From assembly GCF_933775445.1 (NCBI RefSeq), contig NC_065875.1:9809001-9873000 (forward strand): a stretch of 64,000 nucleotides of DNA. Direction: 5' to 3'. The position numbers were made by a program, and so were the translations under genes. Each line of letters starts with the position of its first letter. Position 1 is the first letter of the stretch. This DNA comes from Argentina anserina (Eukaryota > Streptophyta > Magnoliopsida > Rosales > Rosaceae). Below are positions 1 to 15,150 of this stretch, piece by piece. The notes under the pieces were generated by a model that saw only the letters and a program-made list of their open reading frames with translations, was not told the origin of the DNA and did no database searches.

Positions 1-1318
1 TGAAAGAAACACACGCCCACACTGGAAACACTCTCTAATTCAAAATAAACTCGCACGAGAAAGTCGTACAGAAAGATACTCAAACGAGAATTGAAAAGAT
101 ACTCAAAGGATAGAAAGATACTCAAACGAGAATTGAAAACATACTCAAACGATTGAAAGATACTCAGTTTGAAAGAAACACACGCCCACACTGGAAACAC
201 TGTCAAATTAAAAGAAAATTATATTAGAAAGCCGTACAGAAAGATACTCAAACGATAGAAAGATACACAGTTTGAAAGAAACACACGCCCACACTGGAAA
301 CACTCTCGCATTCAAAAGAAACTCGCACAAGAAAGCCGTACAGAAAGATACTCAAACGATAGAAAGATACTCAGTTTGAAAGAAACACACGCCCACACTG
401 GAAACACTCTCCAATTCAAAAGAAACTCGCACAAGAAAGCCGTACACAAAGATACTCAAACGAGAATTGAAAAGATACGCAAACGATAGAAAGATACTCA
501 GTTTGAAAGAAACACACGCCCACAGTGGAAACACTCTCGAATTCAAAAGAAACTCGCACAAGAAACCCGTACAGAAAGATACTCAAACGAGAATTGAAAA
601 CATACTCAAACGGTAGAAAGATACTCAGTTTGAAAGAAACACACGCCCACACTGGAAACACTCTCCAATTCAAAAGAAACTCGCACGAGAAAGTCGTACA
701 GAAAGATACTCAAACGAGAATTGAAAAGATACTCAAAGGATAGAAAGATACTCAAACGAGAATTGAAAACATACTCAAACGATTGAAAGATACTCAGTTT
801 GAAAGAAACACACGCCCACACTGGAAACACTGTCAAATTAAAAGAAAATTATATTAGAAAGCCGTACAGAAAGATACTCAAACGATAGAAAGATACACAG
901 TTTGAAAGAAACACACGCCCACACTGGAAACACTCTCGAATTCAAAAGAAACTCGCACCAGAAACCCGTACAAAAAGATACTCAAACGAGAATTGAAAAG
1001 ATACTCAAAAGATAGAAAGATACTCAGTTTGAAAGAAACACACGCCCACACTGGAAACACTCTCGCATTCAAAAGAAACTCGCACAAGAAAGCCGTACAG
1101 AAAGATACTCAAACGATAGAAAGATACTCAGTTTGAAAGAAACACACGCCCACACTGGAAACACTCTCCAATTCAAAAGAAACTCGCACCAGAAAGCCGT
1201 ACACAAAGATACTCAAACGAGAATTGAAAAGATACGCAAACAATAGAAAGATACTCAGTTTGAAAGAAACACACGCCCACAGTGGAAACACTCTCGAATT
1301 CAAAAGAAACTCGCACAA
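1..1318. repeat. Higher-order repeat, period about 630/757 bp
   Basis: Distinctive monomer variants recur in the same order. The rare form with ...AAAATTATATTAGAAAGCC lies near 211 and again near 841 (630 bp apart). The monomers that follow recur 757 bp apart, which is 630 plus one extra 127-bp monomer in the second copy. This is a recent duplication of a five-to-six-monomer block with a one-monomer gain or loss. Confidence 0.8.
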
Positions 1319-2879
1319 GAAACCCGTACAGAAAGATACTCAAACGACAATTGAAAAGATACTCAAACGATAGAAAGATACTCAGTTTGAAAGAAACAGA
1401 CGCCCACACTGGAAATACTCTCCAATTCAAAAGAAACTCGCACCAGAAAGCCGTACAGAAAGATACTCAAATGAGAATTGAAAAGATACTCAAACGATAA
1501 AAAGATACTCAGTTTGAAAGAAACACACGCCCACACTGGAAACACTCTCGAATTCAAAAGAAACACGCACCAGAAACCCGTACAGAAAGATACTCAAACG
1601 AGAATTGAAAACATACTCAAAGGATAGAAAGATACTCATTTTGAAAGAAACACACGCCCACACTAGAAACACTCTCGAATTCAAAAGAAACTCGCAACAG
1701 CAACCCGTACAAAAAGATACTCAAACGATAAAAAGATACTCAGTTTGAAAGAAACACACGCCCACACTGGAAACACTCTCGAATTCAAAAGAAACACGCA
1801 CCAGAAAGCCGTACAGAAAGATACTCAAACGAGAATTGAAAAGATATTCAAACGATAGAAAGATACTAAGTTTGAAAGAAACACACGCCCACACTGGAAA
1901 CACTCTCGAATTCAAAAGAAACTCGCACCAGAAAACCGTACAGAAAGATACTCAAACGAGAATTGAAAAGATACTCAAAGGATAGAAAGATACTCAGTTT
2001 GAAAGAAACACACCCCACATTGGAAACACTCTCGAATTCAAAAGAAACTCGCACCAGAAAGCCGTACAGAAAGATACTCAAACGAGAATTGAAAAGATAC
2101 TCAAACGATAGAAAGATACTCAATTTGAAAGAAACACACGCCCACACTGGAAACACTCTCCAATTCAAAATAAACTCGCACCAGAAAGCCTTACAGAAAG
2201 ATACTCAAACGAGAATTGAAAAGATACTCAAACCATAGAAAGATACTCAGTTTGAAAGAAACACACGCCCACACTCGAAACACTCTCCAATTCAAAAGAA
2301 ACTCGCATCAGAAAGCCGTACACAAAGATACTCAAACGAGAATTGAAAAGATACGCAAACGATAGAAAGATACTCAGTTTGAAAGAAACACACGCCCACA
2401 AAGGAAACCCTCTCGAATTCAAAAGAAACTCGCACCAGAAAGCCCTACAGAAAGATACTCAAACGTAAATTGAAAAGATACTCAAACGGTAGAAAGATAC
2501 TCATTTTGAAAGAAACACACGCCCACATTGGAAACACTCTCGAATTCAAAAGAAACTCGGACCAGAAAACCGTACAGAAAGATACTCAAACGAGAATTGA
2601 AAAGATACTCAAACGATACTCAGATACTCAGTTTGAAAGAAACACACGCCCACACTGGAAACACTCTCCAATTCAAAAGAAACTCGCACCAGAAAGTCGT
2701 ACAGAAAGATACTCAAACGATAATTGAAAAGATACTCAAACGATAAAAAGATACTCAGTTTGAAAGAAACACACGCCCACAATGGAAACACTCTCGAATT
2801 CAAAAGAAACACGCACCAGAAACCCGTACAGAAAGATACTCAAACGAGAATTGAAAACATACTCAAACGATAGAAAGAT

Positions 2880-4180
2880 ACTCAGTTTGAAAGAAACACA
2901 CGCCCACACTGGAAACACTCTCCAATTCAAAAGAAACTCGCACCAGAAAGCCGTACAGAAAGATACTCAAATGAGAATTGAAAAGAAACTCAAACGATAA
3001 AAAGATACTCAGTTTGAAAGAAACACACGCCCACACTGGAAACACTATCGAATTCAAAAGAAACACGCACCAGAAACCCGTACAGAAAGATACTCAAACG
3101 AGAATTGAAAACATACTCAAACGATAGAAAGATACTTAGGTTGAAAGAAACACACGCCCACAAAGGAAACCCTCTCAAATTCAAAAGAAACTCGCACCAG
3201 AAAGCCGTACAGAAAGATACTCAAACGAGAATTGAAAAGATACTCAAACGGTAGAAAGATACTCAGATTGAAAGAAACAAACGCCCACATTGGAAACACT
3301 CTCGAATTCAAAAGAAACTCGCACCAGAAAACCGTACAGAAAGATACTCAAACGAGAATTGAAAACATACTCAAAGGATAGAAAGATACTCATTTTGAAA
3401 GAAACACACGCCCACACTAGAAACACTCTCGAATTCAAAAGAAACTCGCAACAGCAACCCGTACAAAAAGATACTCAAACGATAAAAAGATACTCAGTTT
3501 GAAAGAAACACACGCCCACACTGGAAACACTCTCGAATTCAAAAGAAACACGCACCAGAAAGCCGTACAGAAAGATACTCAAACGAGAATTGAAAAGATA
3601 TTCAAACGATAGAAAGATACTAAGTTTGAAAGAAACACACGCCCACACTGGAAACACTCTCCAATTCAAAAGAAACTCGCACCAGAAAGCCGTACAGAAA
3701 GATACTCAAATGAGAATTGAAAAGAAACTCAAACGATAAAAAGATACTCAGTTTGAAAGAAACACACGCCCACACTGGAAACACTATCGAATTCAAAAGA
3801 AACACGCACCAGAAACCCGTACAGAAAGATACTCAAACGAGAATTGAAAACATACTCAAACGATAGAAAGATACTTAGGTTGAAAGAAACACACGCCCAC
3901 AAAGGAAACCCTCTCAAATTCAAAAGAAACTCGCACCAGAAAGCCGTACAGAAAGATACTCAAACGAGAATTGAAAAGATACTCAAACGGTAGAAAGATA
4001 CTCAGTTTGAAAGAAACAAACGCCCACATTGGAAACACTCTCGAATTCAAAAGAAACTCGCACCAGAAAACCGTACAGAAAGATACTCAAACGAGAATTG
4101 AAAACATACTCAAAGGATAGAAAGATACTCATTTTGAAAGAAACACACGCCCACACTAGAAACACTCTCGAATTCAAAAG
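2880..4180. repeat. Higher-order repeat, period 739 bp
   Basis: A series of variant monomers recurs exactly 739 bp downstream. It includes one with GATACTTAGG, one reading CCACAAAGGAAACCCTC and one reading AACAAACGCCCACATTGG (near 3276 and 4015). 739 equals five 127-bp monomers plus one 104-bp monomer. The few differences between copies point to a young tandem duplication. Confidence 0.8.
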
Positions 4181-5289
4181 AAACTCGCACCAGAAAACCG
4201 TACAGAAAGATACTCAAACGATAGAAAGATACTCAGTTTGAAAGAAACACACGCCCACACTGGAAACATTCTCAAATTCAAAAGAAAATCACATCAGAAA
4301 GCCGTACAGAAATATACTCAAACGATAGAAAGATACTCAGTTTGAAAGAAACACATGCCCACACTGGAAACACTCTGAAATTCAAAAAAACCTCGCACCT
4401 AGAAAGCCGTACAGAAAGATATTCAAACGAGAATTGAAAAGATACTCAAAGGATTGAAAGATACTCAGTTTGAAAGAAACACACCCCGCACTGGAAACAC
4501 TCTCAAATTCAAAGAAAATCGCATCAGAAAGACGTACAGAAAGATACTCAAACGATAGAAATATACAGAGTTTGAAAGAAACACACGCCCACACTGGAAA
4601 CACTCTCGAATTCAAAAGAAACTCGCACCAGAAAGCCGTACAGAAAGATACTCAAACGAGAATTGAAAAGATACTCAAACGATAGAAAGATACTAAGTTT
4701 GAAAGAATCACACGCCCACACTGGAAACACTCTCGAATTCAAAAGAAACTCGCACCAGAAAACCGTACAGAAAGATACTGAAACTAGAATTGAAAAGATA
4801 CTCAAAGGATAGAAAGATACTCATTTTGAGAGAAGCACACGCCCACACTAGAAACACTCTCGAATTCAAAAGAAACTCGCAACAGAAACACGTACAAAAA
4901 GATACTCAAACGATAAAAAGATACTCAGTTTGAAAGAAACACACGCCCACACTGGAAACACTCTCGAATTCAAAAGAAACACGCACCAGAAAGCCGTACA
5001 GAAAGATACTCAAACGAGAATTGAAAAGATACTCAAACGATAGAAAGATACTCAGTTTGAAAGAAACACACGCCCAGAAAGGAAACCCTCTCGAATTCAA
5101 AAGAAACTCGCACCAGAAAGCCGTACAGAAAGATACTCAAACGAGAATTGAAAAGATACTCAAACGGTAGAAAGATACTCAGTTTGAAAGAAACACACGC
5201 CCACATTGGAAACACTCTCGAATTCAAAAGAAACTCGCACCAGAAAACCGTACAGAAAGATACTCAAACGAGAATTGAAAAGATACTCA

Positions 5290-7655
5290 AAGGATAGAAA
5301 GATACTCATTTTGATAGAAACACACGCCCACACTAGAAACACTCTCGAATTCAAAAGAAACTCGCACCAGAAAGCCGTACAGAAAGATACTCAAACGAGA
5401 ATTGAAAAGATACTCAAACGATAGAAAGATACTCAGTTTGAAAGAAACACACGCCCACAAAGGAAACCCTCTCGAATTCAAAAAAAACTCGCACCAGAAA
5501 GCCGTACAGAAAGATACTCAAACGAGAATTGAAAAGATACTCAAAGGATAGAAAGATACTCATTTTGAAAGAAACACACGCCCACACTAGAGACACTCTC
5601 AAATTCAAAAGAAACTCGCACCAGAAACCCGTACAAAAAGATACTCAAACGAGAATTGAAAAGATACTCAAACGATAAAAAGATACTCAGTTTGAAAGAA
5701 ACACACGCCCACAAAGGAAACCCTCTCGAATTCAAAAGAAACACGCACCAGAAACCCGTACAGAAAGATACTCTAACGATAGAAAGATACTCAGTTTGAA
5801 AGAAACACACGCCCACACTAGAAACACTGTCATATTCAAAGAAAATTGCATTAGAAAGCCGTACAGAAAGATACTCAAACGATAGAAAGATACAAAGTTT
5901 GAAAGAAACACACGCCCACACTAGAAACACTCTCGAATTCAAAAGAAACTCGCACCAGAAACCCGTACAAAAAGATACTCAAACGAGAATTCAAAAGATA
6001 CTCAAACGATAAAAAGATACTCAGTTTGAAAGAAACACACGCCCACACTGGAAACACTCTCGAATTCAAAAAAAAAACTCGCACCAGAAAGCCGTACAGA
6101 AAGATACTCAAACGAGAATTGAAAAGATACTCAAAAGATAAAAAGATGCTCAGTTTGAAAGAAACACACGCCTACACTGGAAACACTCTCGAATTCAAAA
6201 GAAACTCGCACAAGAAACCCGTACAGAAAGATACTCAAACGAGAATTGAAAAGATACTCAAAAGATAGAAAGATACTCAGTTTGAAAGAAACACACGCCC
6301 ACACTAGAAACACTCTCGAATTCAAAAGAAACTCGCACCAGAAAGCCGTACAGAAAGATACTCAAACGAGAATTGAAAAGATACTCAAACGATAGAAAGA
6401 TACTCAGTTTGAAAGAAACACACGCCCACAAAGGAAACCCTCTCGAATTCAAAAAAAACTCGCACCAGAAAGCCGTACAGAAAGATACTCAAACGAGAAT
6501 TGAAAAGATACTCAAAGGATAGAAAGATACTCATTTTGAAAGAAACACACGCCTACACTGGAAACACTCTCGAATTCAAAAGAAACTCGCACAAGAAACC
6601 CGTACAGAAAGATACTCAAACGAGAATTGAAAAGATACTCAAAAGATAGAAAGATACTCATTTTGATAGAAACACACGCCCACACTAGAAACACTCTCGA
6701 ATTCAAAAGAAACTCGCACCAGAAAGCCGTACAGAAAGATACTCAAACGAGAATTGAAAAGATACTCAAACGATAGAAAGATACTCAGTTTGAAAGAAAC
6801 ACACGCCCACAAAGGAAACCCTCTCGAATTCAAAAAAAACTCGCACCAGAAAGCCGTACAGAAAGATACTCAAACGAGAATTGAAAAGATACTCAAAGGA
6901 TAGAAAGATACTCATTTTGAAAGAAACACACGCCCACACTAGAGACACTCTCAAATTCAAAAGAAACTCGCACCAGAAACCCGTACAAAAAGATACTCAA
7001 ACGAGAATTGAAAAGATACTCAAACGATAAAAAGATACTCAGTTTGAAAGAAACACACGCCCACAAAGGAAACCCTCTCGAATTCAAAAGAAACACGCAC
7101 CAGAAACCCGTACAGAAAGATACTCTAACGATAGAAAGATACTCAGTTTGAAAGAAACACACGCCCACACTAGAAACACTGTCATATTCAAAGAAAATTG
7201 CATTAGAAAGCCGTACAGAAAGATACTCAAACGATAGAAAGATACAAAGTTTGAAAGAAACACACGCCCACACTAGAAACACTCTCGAATTCAAAAGAAA
7301 CTCGCACCAGAAACCCGTACAAAAAGATACTCAAACGAGAATTCAAAAGATACTCAAACGATAAAAAGATACTCAGTTTGAAAGAAACACACGCCCACAC
7401 TGGAAACACTCTCGAATTCAAAAAAAAAAACTCGCACCAGAAAGCCGTACAGAAAGATACTCAAACGAGAATTGAAAAGATACTCAAAAGATAAAAAGAT
7501 GCTCAGTTTGAAAGAAACACACGCCTACACTGGAAACACTCTCGAATTCAAAAGAAACTCGCACAAGAAACCCGTACAGAAAGATACTCAAACGAGAATT
7601 GAAAAGATACTCAAAAGATAGAAAGATACTCAGTTTGAAAGAAACACACGCCCAC
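5290..7655. repeat. Segmental duplication in the array, offset 1352 bp
   Basis: About 1.0 kb starting near 5290 is repeated almost exactly 1352 bp downstream, starting near 6642. It includes an unusual monomer with ACTGTCATATTCAAAGAAAA (near 5827 and 7179) and a poly-A length variant of eight or nine A's (near 6067 and 7420). The homopolymer difference shifts later features to an offset of 1353. Confidence 0.8.
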
Positions 7656-8469
7656 ACTGGAAACACTCTCCAATTCAAAAGAAACTCGCACCAGAAAGCC
7701 GTACAGAAAGATACTCAAATGAGAATTGAAAAGATACTCAAACGATAAAAAGATACTCAGTTTGAAAGAAACACACGCCCACAATGGAAACACTCTCGAA
7801 TTCAAAAGAAACACGCACCAGAAACCCGTACAGAAAGATACTCAAACGAGAATTGAAAACATACTCAAACGATAGAAAGATACTTAGTTTGAAAGAAACA
7901 CACGCCCACAAAGGAAACCCTCTCAAATTCAAAAGAAACTCGCACCAGAAAGCCGTACAGAAAGATACTCAAACGAGAATTGAAAAGATACTCAAACGGT
8001 CGAAAGATACTCAGTTTGAAAGAAACACACGCCCACATTGGAAACACTCTCGAATTCAAAAGAAACTCGCACCAACAAACCGTACAGAAAGATACTCAAA
8101 GGATAGAAAGATACTCATTTTGAGAGAAACACACGCCCACACTAGAAGCACTCTCGAAATCAAAAGAAACTCGCAACAGAAACCCGTACAAAAAGATACT
8201 CAAACGAGAATTGAAAAGATACTCAAAAGATAGAAAGATACTCAGTCTGAAAGAAACACACGCCCACACTGGAAACACTCTCAAATTCAAAGAAAATCGC
8301 ATCAGAAAGACGTACAAAAAGATACTGAAACGATAGAAAGATACTCAGTTTGAAAGAAACACACACCCACACTGGAAACACTCTCAAATTCAAAAGAAAC
8401 TCACACCAGAAAGCCGTACAGAAAGATACTCAAACGAGAATTGAAAAGATACTCAAACGATAGAAAGAT

Positions 8470-9640
8470 ACTCAGTTTGAAAGAAACACACGCCCGCACT
8501 CACTGGAAACACTCTTAAATTCAAAAGAATCTCGCACCAGAAAGATACTCAAACGATAATTGAAAAGATACTCAAACGATAGAAATATACTCAGTTTGAA
8601 AGAAACACACGCCCACACTGGAAACACACTCAAATTCAAAAGAAACTCGCACCATAAAGCCGTAAAGAAAGATACTCAAACGAGAATTGAAAAGATACTC
8701 AAACGATAGAAAGAGACTCAGTTTGAAATAAACACACGCCCGCACTCACTGGAAACACTCTCAAATTCAAAAGAAACTCGCACGAGAAAACCGTACAGAA
8801 AGATACTCAAACGAGAATTGAAAAGATACTCAAACGATAGAAAGATACTCAGTTTGAAAGAAACACACGCCCGCACTCACTGGAAACACTCTTAAATTCA
8901 AAAGAAACTCGCACCAGAAAGATACTCAAACGATAATTGAAAAGATACTCAAACGATAATTGAAAAGATACTCAAACGATAGAAATATACTCAGTTTGAA
9001 AGAAACACACGCCCACACTGGAAACACACTCAAATTCAAAAGAAACTCGCACCATAAAGCCGTAAAGAAAGATACTCAAACGAGAATTGAAAAGATACTC
9101 AAACGATAGAAAGAGACTCAGTTTGAAATAAACACACGCCCGCACTCACTGGAAACACTCTCAAATTCAAAAGAAACTCGCACGAGAAAACCGTACAGAA
9201 AGATACTCAAACGAGAATTGAAAAGATACTCAAACGATAGAAAGATACTCAGTTTGAAAGAAACACACGCCCGCACTCACTGGAAACACTCTTAAATTCA
9301 AAAGAAACTCGCACCAGAAAGATACTCAAACGATAATTGAAAAGATACTCAAACGATAATTGAAAAGATACTCAAACGATAGAAATATACTCAGTTTGAA
9401 AGAAACACACGCCCACACTGGAAACACACTCAAATTCAAAAGAAACTCGCACCATAAAGCCGTAAAGAAAGATACTCAAACGAGAATTGAAAAGATACTC
9501 AAACGATAGAAAGATACTCAGTTTGAAATAAACACACGCCCGCACTCACTGGAAACACTCTCAAATTCAAAAGAAACTCGCACGAGAAAACCGTATAGAA
9601 AGATATTAAAACGAGAATTGAAAAGATACTCAAACGATAG
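8470..9640. repeat. Three-copy higher-order repeat, period about 400 bp
   Basis: A three-monomer block recurs at 400-bp steps. It comprises the CACTCACTGG variant, the CACCATAAAGCCGTAAAG variant and the TTTGAAATAAACACACG variant. The GAAAGAGACTCAG mutation lies near 8711 and 9111 and has the ordinary base in the third copy near 9511. The copies are nearly identical, so the block amplified recently. Confidence 0.82.
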
Positions 9641-9939
9641 AAAGATACTCAGTTTGAAATAAACACACGCCCGCACTCATTGGAAACACTCTCAAATTCA
9701 AAAGAGACTCGCACGAGAAAACTGTATAGAAAGATACTCAAACGAGAATTGAAAAGATACTCAAACGATAGAAAGATACTCAGTTTGAAATAAACACACC
9801 CCCGCACTCGCACCAGAAAGATACTCAAACGATAATTGAAAAGATACTCAAACGATAGAAATATACTCAGTTTGAAAGAAACACACGCCCACACTGGAAA
9901 CACACTCAAATTCAAAAGAAACTCGCACCATAAACCCGT

Positions 9940-11460
9940 ACAGAAAGATACTCAAACAAGAATTGAAAAGATACTCAAACGGTAGAAAGATACTAAGTTT
10001 GAAATAAACACACGCCCGCACTCACTGGAAACACTGTCAAATTCAAAAGAAACTCGCACCAGAAAACCGTACAGAAAGATACTCAAACGAGAATTGAAAA
10101 GATACTCAAACGATAGAAAGATACTCAGTTTGAAAGAAACACACGCCCACACTGGAAACACTCTCCAATTCAAAAGAAACTCGCACAAGAAACCCGTACA
10201 GAAAGATATTCAAACGAGAATTGAAAAGATACTCAAACGATAGAAAGATACTCAGTTTGAAATAAACACACGCCCGCATTCACTGGAAACACTCTCAAAT
10301 TCAAAAGAAACTCGCACGAGAAAACCGTATAGAAAGATACTCAAACGAGAATTGAAAAGATACTCAAACGATAGAAAGATACTCAGTTTGAAATAAACAC
10401 ACCCCCGCACTCACTGGAAACACTCTCAAATTCAAAAGAAACTCGCACGAGAAAACCGTAGAGAAAGATACTCAAACGAGAATTGAAAAGATACTCAAAC
10501 GATAGAAAGATACTCAGTTTGAAAGAAACACACGCCCACACTGGAAACACTCTCGAATTCAAAAGAAACTCGCACCAGAAAACCGTACAGAAAGATACTC
10601 AAACGAGAATTGAAAAGATACTCAAACGATAGAAAGATACTCAGTTTGAAAGAAACACACGCCAACACTGGAAACACTATCCAATTCAAAAGAAACTCGC
10701 ACAAGAAACCCGTACAGAAAGATATTCAAACGAGAAATGAAAAGATACTCAAACGATAGAAAGATACTCAGTTTGAAAGAAACACACGCCCACACTGGAA
10801 ACACTCTGAAATTCAAAAAAAACTCTCACCTAGAAAGCCGTACAGAAAGATACTCAAACGAGAATTGAAAAGATACTCAAACGATAGAAAGATACTCAGT
10901 TTGAAAGAAACACACGCCCACACTGAAAACACTCTCAAATTCAAAAGAAAATCGCATCAGAAAGCCGTACAGAAAGATACTCAAACGATAGAAAGATACT
11001 CAGTTTGAAAGAAACACACACCCACACTGGAAACACTCTCAAATTCAAAAGAAACTCGCACCAGAAAGCCGAACAGAAAGATACTCAAACGAGAATTGAA
11101 AAGATACTCAAACGATAGAAAGGTACTCAGTTTGAAAGAAACACACGCCCACACTGGAAACACTCTCGAATTCAATAGAAACACGCACCAGAAACCCGTA
11201 CAGAAAGATACTCAAACAAGAATTGAAAAGATACTCAAACGGTAGAAAGATACTAAGTTTGAAATAAACACACGCCCGCACTCACTGGAAACACTGTCAA
11301 ATTCAAAAGAAACTCGCACCAGAAAACCGTACAGAAAGATACTCAAACGAGAATTGAAAAGATACTCAAACGATAGAAAGATACTCAGTTTGAAAGAAAC
11401 ACACGCCCACACTGGAAACACTCTCCAATTCAAAAGAAACTCGCACAAGAAACCCGTACA
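9940..11460. repeat. Duplicated satellite segment, offset 1260 bp
   Basis: The stretch from about 9940 to 10200 matches the stretch from about 11200 to 11460, with the shared variant CAAACAAGAATTGAAAAG followed by TACTAAGTTTGAAATAAAC and an adjacent CACTGTCAAATTC monomer. The offset is 1260 bp. This is a copy-paste or unequal-exchange product within the array. Confidence 0.7.
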
Positions 11461-12349
11461 GAAAGATATTCAAACGAGAATTGAAAAGATACTCAAAGGA
11501 TCGAAAGATACTCAGTTTAAAAGAAACACTCCCCGCACTGGAAACACTCTCAAATTCAAAAGAAACTCACACCAGAAAGCCGTACAGAAAGATACTCAAA
11601 CGAGAATTGAAAAGATACTCAAACCATAGAAAGATACTCAGTTTGAAAGAAACACACACCCACACTGGAAATACTCTCAAATTCAAAAGAAACTCGCACA
11701 AGAAAACCGTACAGAAAGATACTCAAACGAGAATTGAAAAGATACTCAAAAGATAGAAAGATACTCAGTCTGAAAGAAACACACGCCCATACTGAAAACA
11801 CTCTTAAATTCAAAAAAAACTTGCACCAGAAAGCCGTACAGAAAGATACTTAAACGAGAATTGAGAGATACTCAGTTTGAAAGAAACACACACCCACACT
11901 GGAAATACTCTCAAATTCAAAAGAAACTCGCACCAGAAAGCCGTACAGAAAGATACTCAAACGAGAATTGAAAAGATACTCAAACGATAGAAAGATACTC
12001 AGTTTGAAAGAAACAGACGCCCACACTAGAAACACTCTCGAATTCAAAAGAAACTCGCACCAGAAAACCGTACAGAAAGATACTCAAACGAGAATTGAAA
12101 AGATACTCAAAAGATAGAAAGATACTCAGTCTGAAAGAAACACACGCCCACACTGGAAACACTCTCAAATTCAAAGAAAATCGCATCAGAAAGACGTACA
12201 AAAAGATACTCAAACGATAGAAAGATACTCAGTTTGAAAGAAACACACACCCACACTGGAAACACTCTCAAATTCAAAAGAAACTCACACCAGAAAGCCG
12301 TACAGAAAGATACTCAAACGAGAATTGAAAAGATACTCAAACGATAGAA

Positions 12350-15150
12350 AGATACTCAGTTTGAAAGAAACACACGCCCGCGCTCACTGGAAACACTCTT
12401 AAATTCAAAAGAAACTCGCACCAGAAAGATACTCAAACGATAATTGAAAAGATACTCAAACGATAATTGAAAAGATACTCAAACGATAATTGAAAAGATA
12501 CTCAAACGATAGAAATATACTCAGTTTGAAAGAAACACACGCCCACACTGGAAACACACTCAAATTCAAAAGAAACTCGCACCATAAAGCCGTAAAGAAA
12601 GATACTCAAACGAGAATTGAAAAGATACTCAAACGATAGAAAGATACTCAGTTTGAAATAAACACACGCCCGCACTCACTGGAAATACTCTCAAATTCAA
12701 AAGAAACTCGCACGAGAAAACCGTATAGAAAGATACTCAAACGAGAATTGAAAAGATACTCAAACGATAGAAAGATACTCAGTTTGAAATAAACACACCC
12801 CCGCACTCACTGGAAACACTCTCAAATTCAAAAGAAACTCGCACGAGAAAACCGTAGAGAAAGATACTCAAACGAGAATTGAAAAGATACTCAAACGATA
12901 GAAAGATACTCAGTTTGAAAGAAACACACGCCCACACTGGAAACACTCTCGAATTCAAAAGAAACTCGCACCAGAAAACCGTACAGAAAGATACTCAAAC
13001 GAGAATTGAAAAGATACTCAAACGATAGAAAGATACTCAGTTTGAAAGAAACACACGCCCACACTGGAAACACTATCCAATTCAAAAGAAACTCGCACAA
13101 GAAACCCGTACAGAAAGATATTCAAACGAGAAATGAAAAGATACTCAAACGATAGAAAGATACTCAGTTTGAAAGAAACACACGCCCACACTGGAAACAC
13201 TCTGAAATTCAAAAAAAACTCTCACCTAGAAAGCCGTACAGAAAGATACTCAAACGAGAATTGAAAAGATACTCAAACGATAGAAAGATACTCAGTTTGA
13301 AAGAAACACACGCCCACACTGAAAACACTCTCAAATTCAAAAGAAAATCGCATCAGAAAGCCTTAGAGAAAGACACTTAAACGATAGAAAGATACTCAGT
13401 TTGAAAGAAACACACACCCACACTGGAAACACTCTCAAATTCAAAAAAACTCCCACCAGAAAGCCGAACAGAAAGATACTCAAACGAGAATTGAAAAGAT
13501 ACTCAAACGATAGAAAGATACTCAGTTTGAAAGAAACAGACGCCCACACTAGAAACACTCTCGAATTCAAAAGAAACTCGCACCAGAAAACCGTACAGAA
13601 AGATACTCAAACGAGAATTGAAAAATACTCAAAAGATAGAAAGATACTCAGTCTGAAAGAAACACACGCCCACACTGGAAACACTCTCAAATTCAAAAGA
13701 AACTCACACCAGAAAGCCGTACAGAAAGATACTCAAACGAGAATTGAAAAGATACTCAAACGATAGAAAGATACTCAGTTTGAAAGAAACACACGCCCGC
13801 GCTCACTGGAAACACTCTTAAATTCAAAAGAAACTCGCACCAGAAAGATACTCAAACGATAATTGAAAAGATACTCAAACGATAATTGAAAAGATACTCA
13901 AACGATAGAAATATACTCAGTTTGAAAGAAACACACGCCCACACTGGAAACACACTCAAATTCAAAAGAAACTCGCACCATAAAGCCGTAAAGAAAGATA
14001 CTCAAACGAGAATTGAAAAGATACTCAAACGATAGAAAGATACTCAGTTTGAAATAAACACACGCCCGCACTCACTGGAAACACTCTCAAATTCAAAAGA
14101 AACTCGCACGAGAAAACCGTATAGAAAGATACTCAAACGAGAATTGAAAAGATACTCAAACGATAGAAAGATACTCAGTTTGAAATAAACACACCCCCGC
14201 ACTCACTGGAAACACTCTCAAATTCAAAAGAAACTCGCACGAGAAAACCGTAGAGAAAGATACTCAAACGAGAATTGAAAAGATACTCAAACGATAGAAA
14301 GATACTCAGTTTGAAAGAAACACACGCCCACACTGGAAACACTCTCGAATTCAAAAGAAACTCGCACCAGAAAACCGTACAGAAAGATACTCAAACGAGA
14401 ATTGAAAAGATACTCAAACGATAGAAAGATACTCAGTTTGAAAGAAACACACGCCCACACTGGAAACACTATCCAATTCAAAAGAAACTCGCACAAGAAA
14501 CCCGTACAGAAAGATATTCAAACGAGAAATGAAAAGATACTCAAACGATAGAAAGATACTCAGTTTGAAAGAAACACACGCCCACACTGGAAACACTCTG
14601 AAATTCAAAAAAAACTCTCACCTAGAAAGCCGTACAGAAAGATACTCAAACGAGAATTGAAAAGATACTCAAACGATAGAAAGATACTCAGTTTGAAAGA
14701 AACACACGCCCACACTGAAAACACTCTCAAATTCAAAAGAAAATCGCATCAGAAAGCCTTACAGAAAGACACTTAAACGATAGAAAGATACTCAGTTTGA
14801 AAGAAACACACACCCACACTGGAAACACTCTCAAATTCAAAAAAACTCCCACCAGAAAGCCGAACAGAAAGATACTCAAACGAGAATTGAAAAGATACTC
14901 AAACGATAGAAAGGTACTCAGTTTGAAAGAAACACACGCCCACACTGGAAACACTCTCGAATTCAATAGAAACACGCACCAGAAACCCGTACAGAAAGAT
15001 ACTCAAACAAGAATTGAAAAGATACTCAAACGATAGAAAGATACTAAGTTTGAAATAAACACAGGCCCGCACTCACTGGAAACACTGTCAAATTCAAAAG
15101 AAACTCGCACCAGAAAGCCGTACAGAAAGATACTCAAACGAGAATTGAAA
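12350..15150. repeat. Tandem higher-order repeat, offset 1396-1419 bp
   Basis: A block of about 11 monomers beginning with the rare CCCGCGCTCACTGG variant (near 12377 and 13796) is tandemly duplicated. The offset is 1419 bp at the start and 1396 bp further on. The 23-bp difference comes from one extra CGATAATTGAAAAGATACTCAAA unit in the first copy. This shows directly that the 23-bp subunit is gained or lost as a unit. A related version of the middle part also lies near 10495-10820. Confidence 0.8.

Larger units (their letters stand above)
1..8450. repeat. Satellite array, block I (127-bp monomer, 104-bp variant)
   Basis: This is a head-to-tail tandem array with a dominant period of 127 bp, seen directly as the phrase GAAAGAAACACACGCCCACA recurring at 127-bp or 104-bp steps. 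About 70 bp of each monomer is unique (from TTTGAAAGAAACACACG to the GCCGTACAG area). The remaining ~57 bp is built from degenerate copies of a 23-bp unit around AAAGATACTCAAACGAGAAT. The 104-bp form lacks one 23-bp unit. Many monomers in this block read CTCGAATTC and so carry an EcoRI site. The plus strand is strongly A-rich and T-poor. 127 is not a multiple of 3, so the roughly 64-codon antisense ORFs in every unit are chance products. I do not recognise the satellite family; a centromeric or subtelomeric location is possible but not shown. Confidence 0.97.
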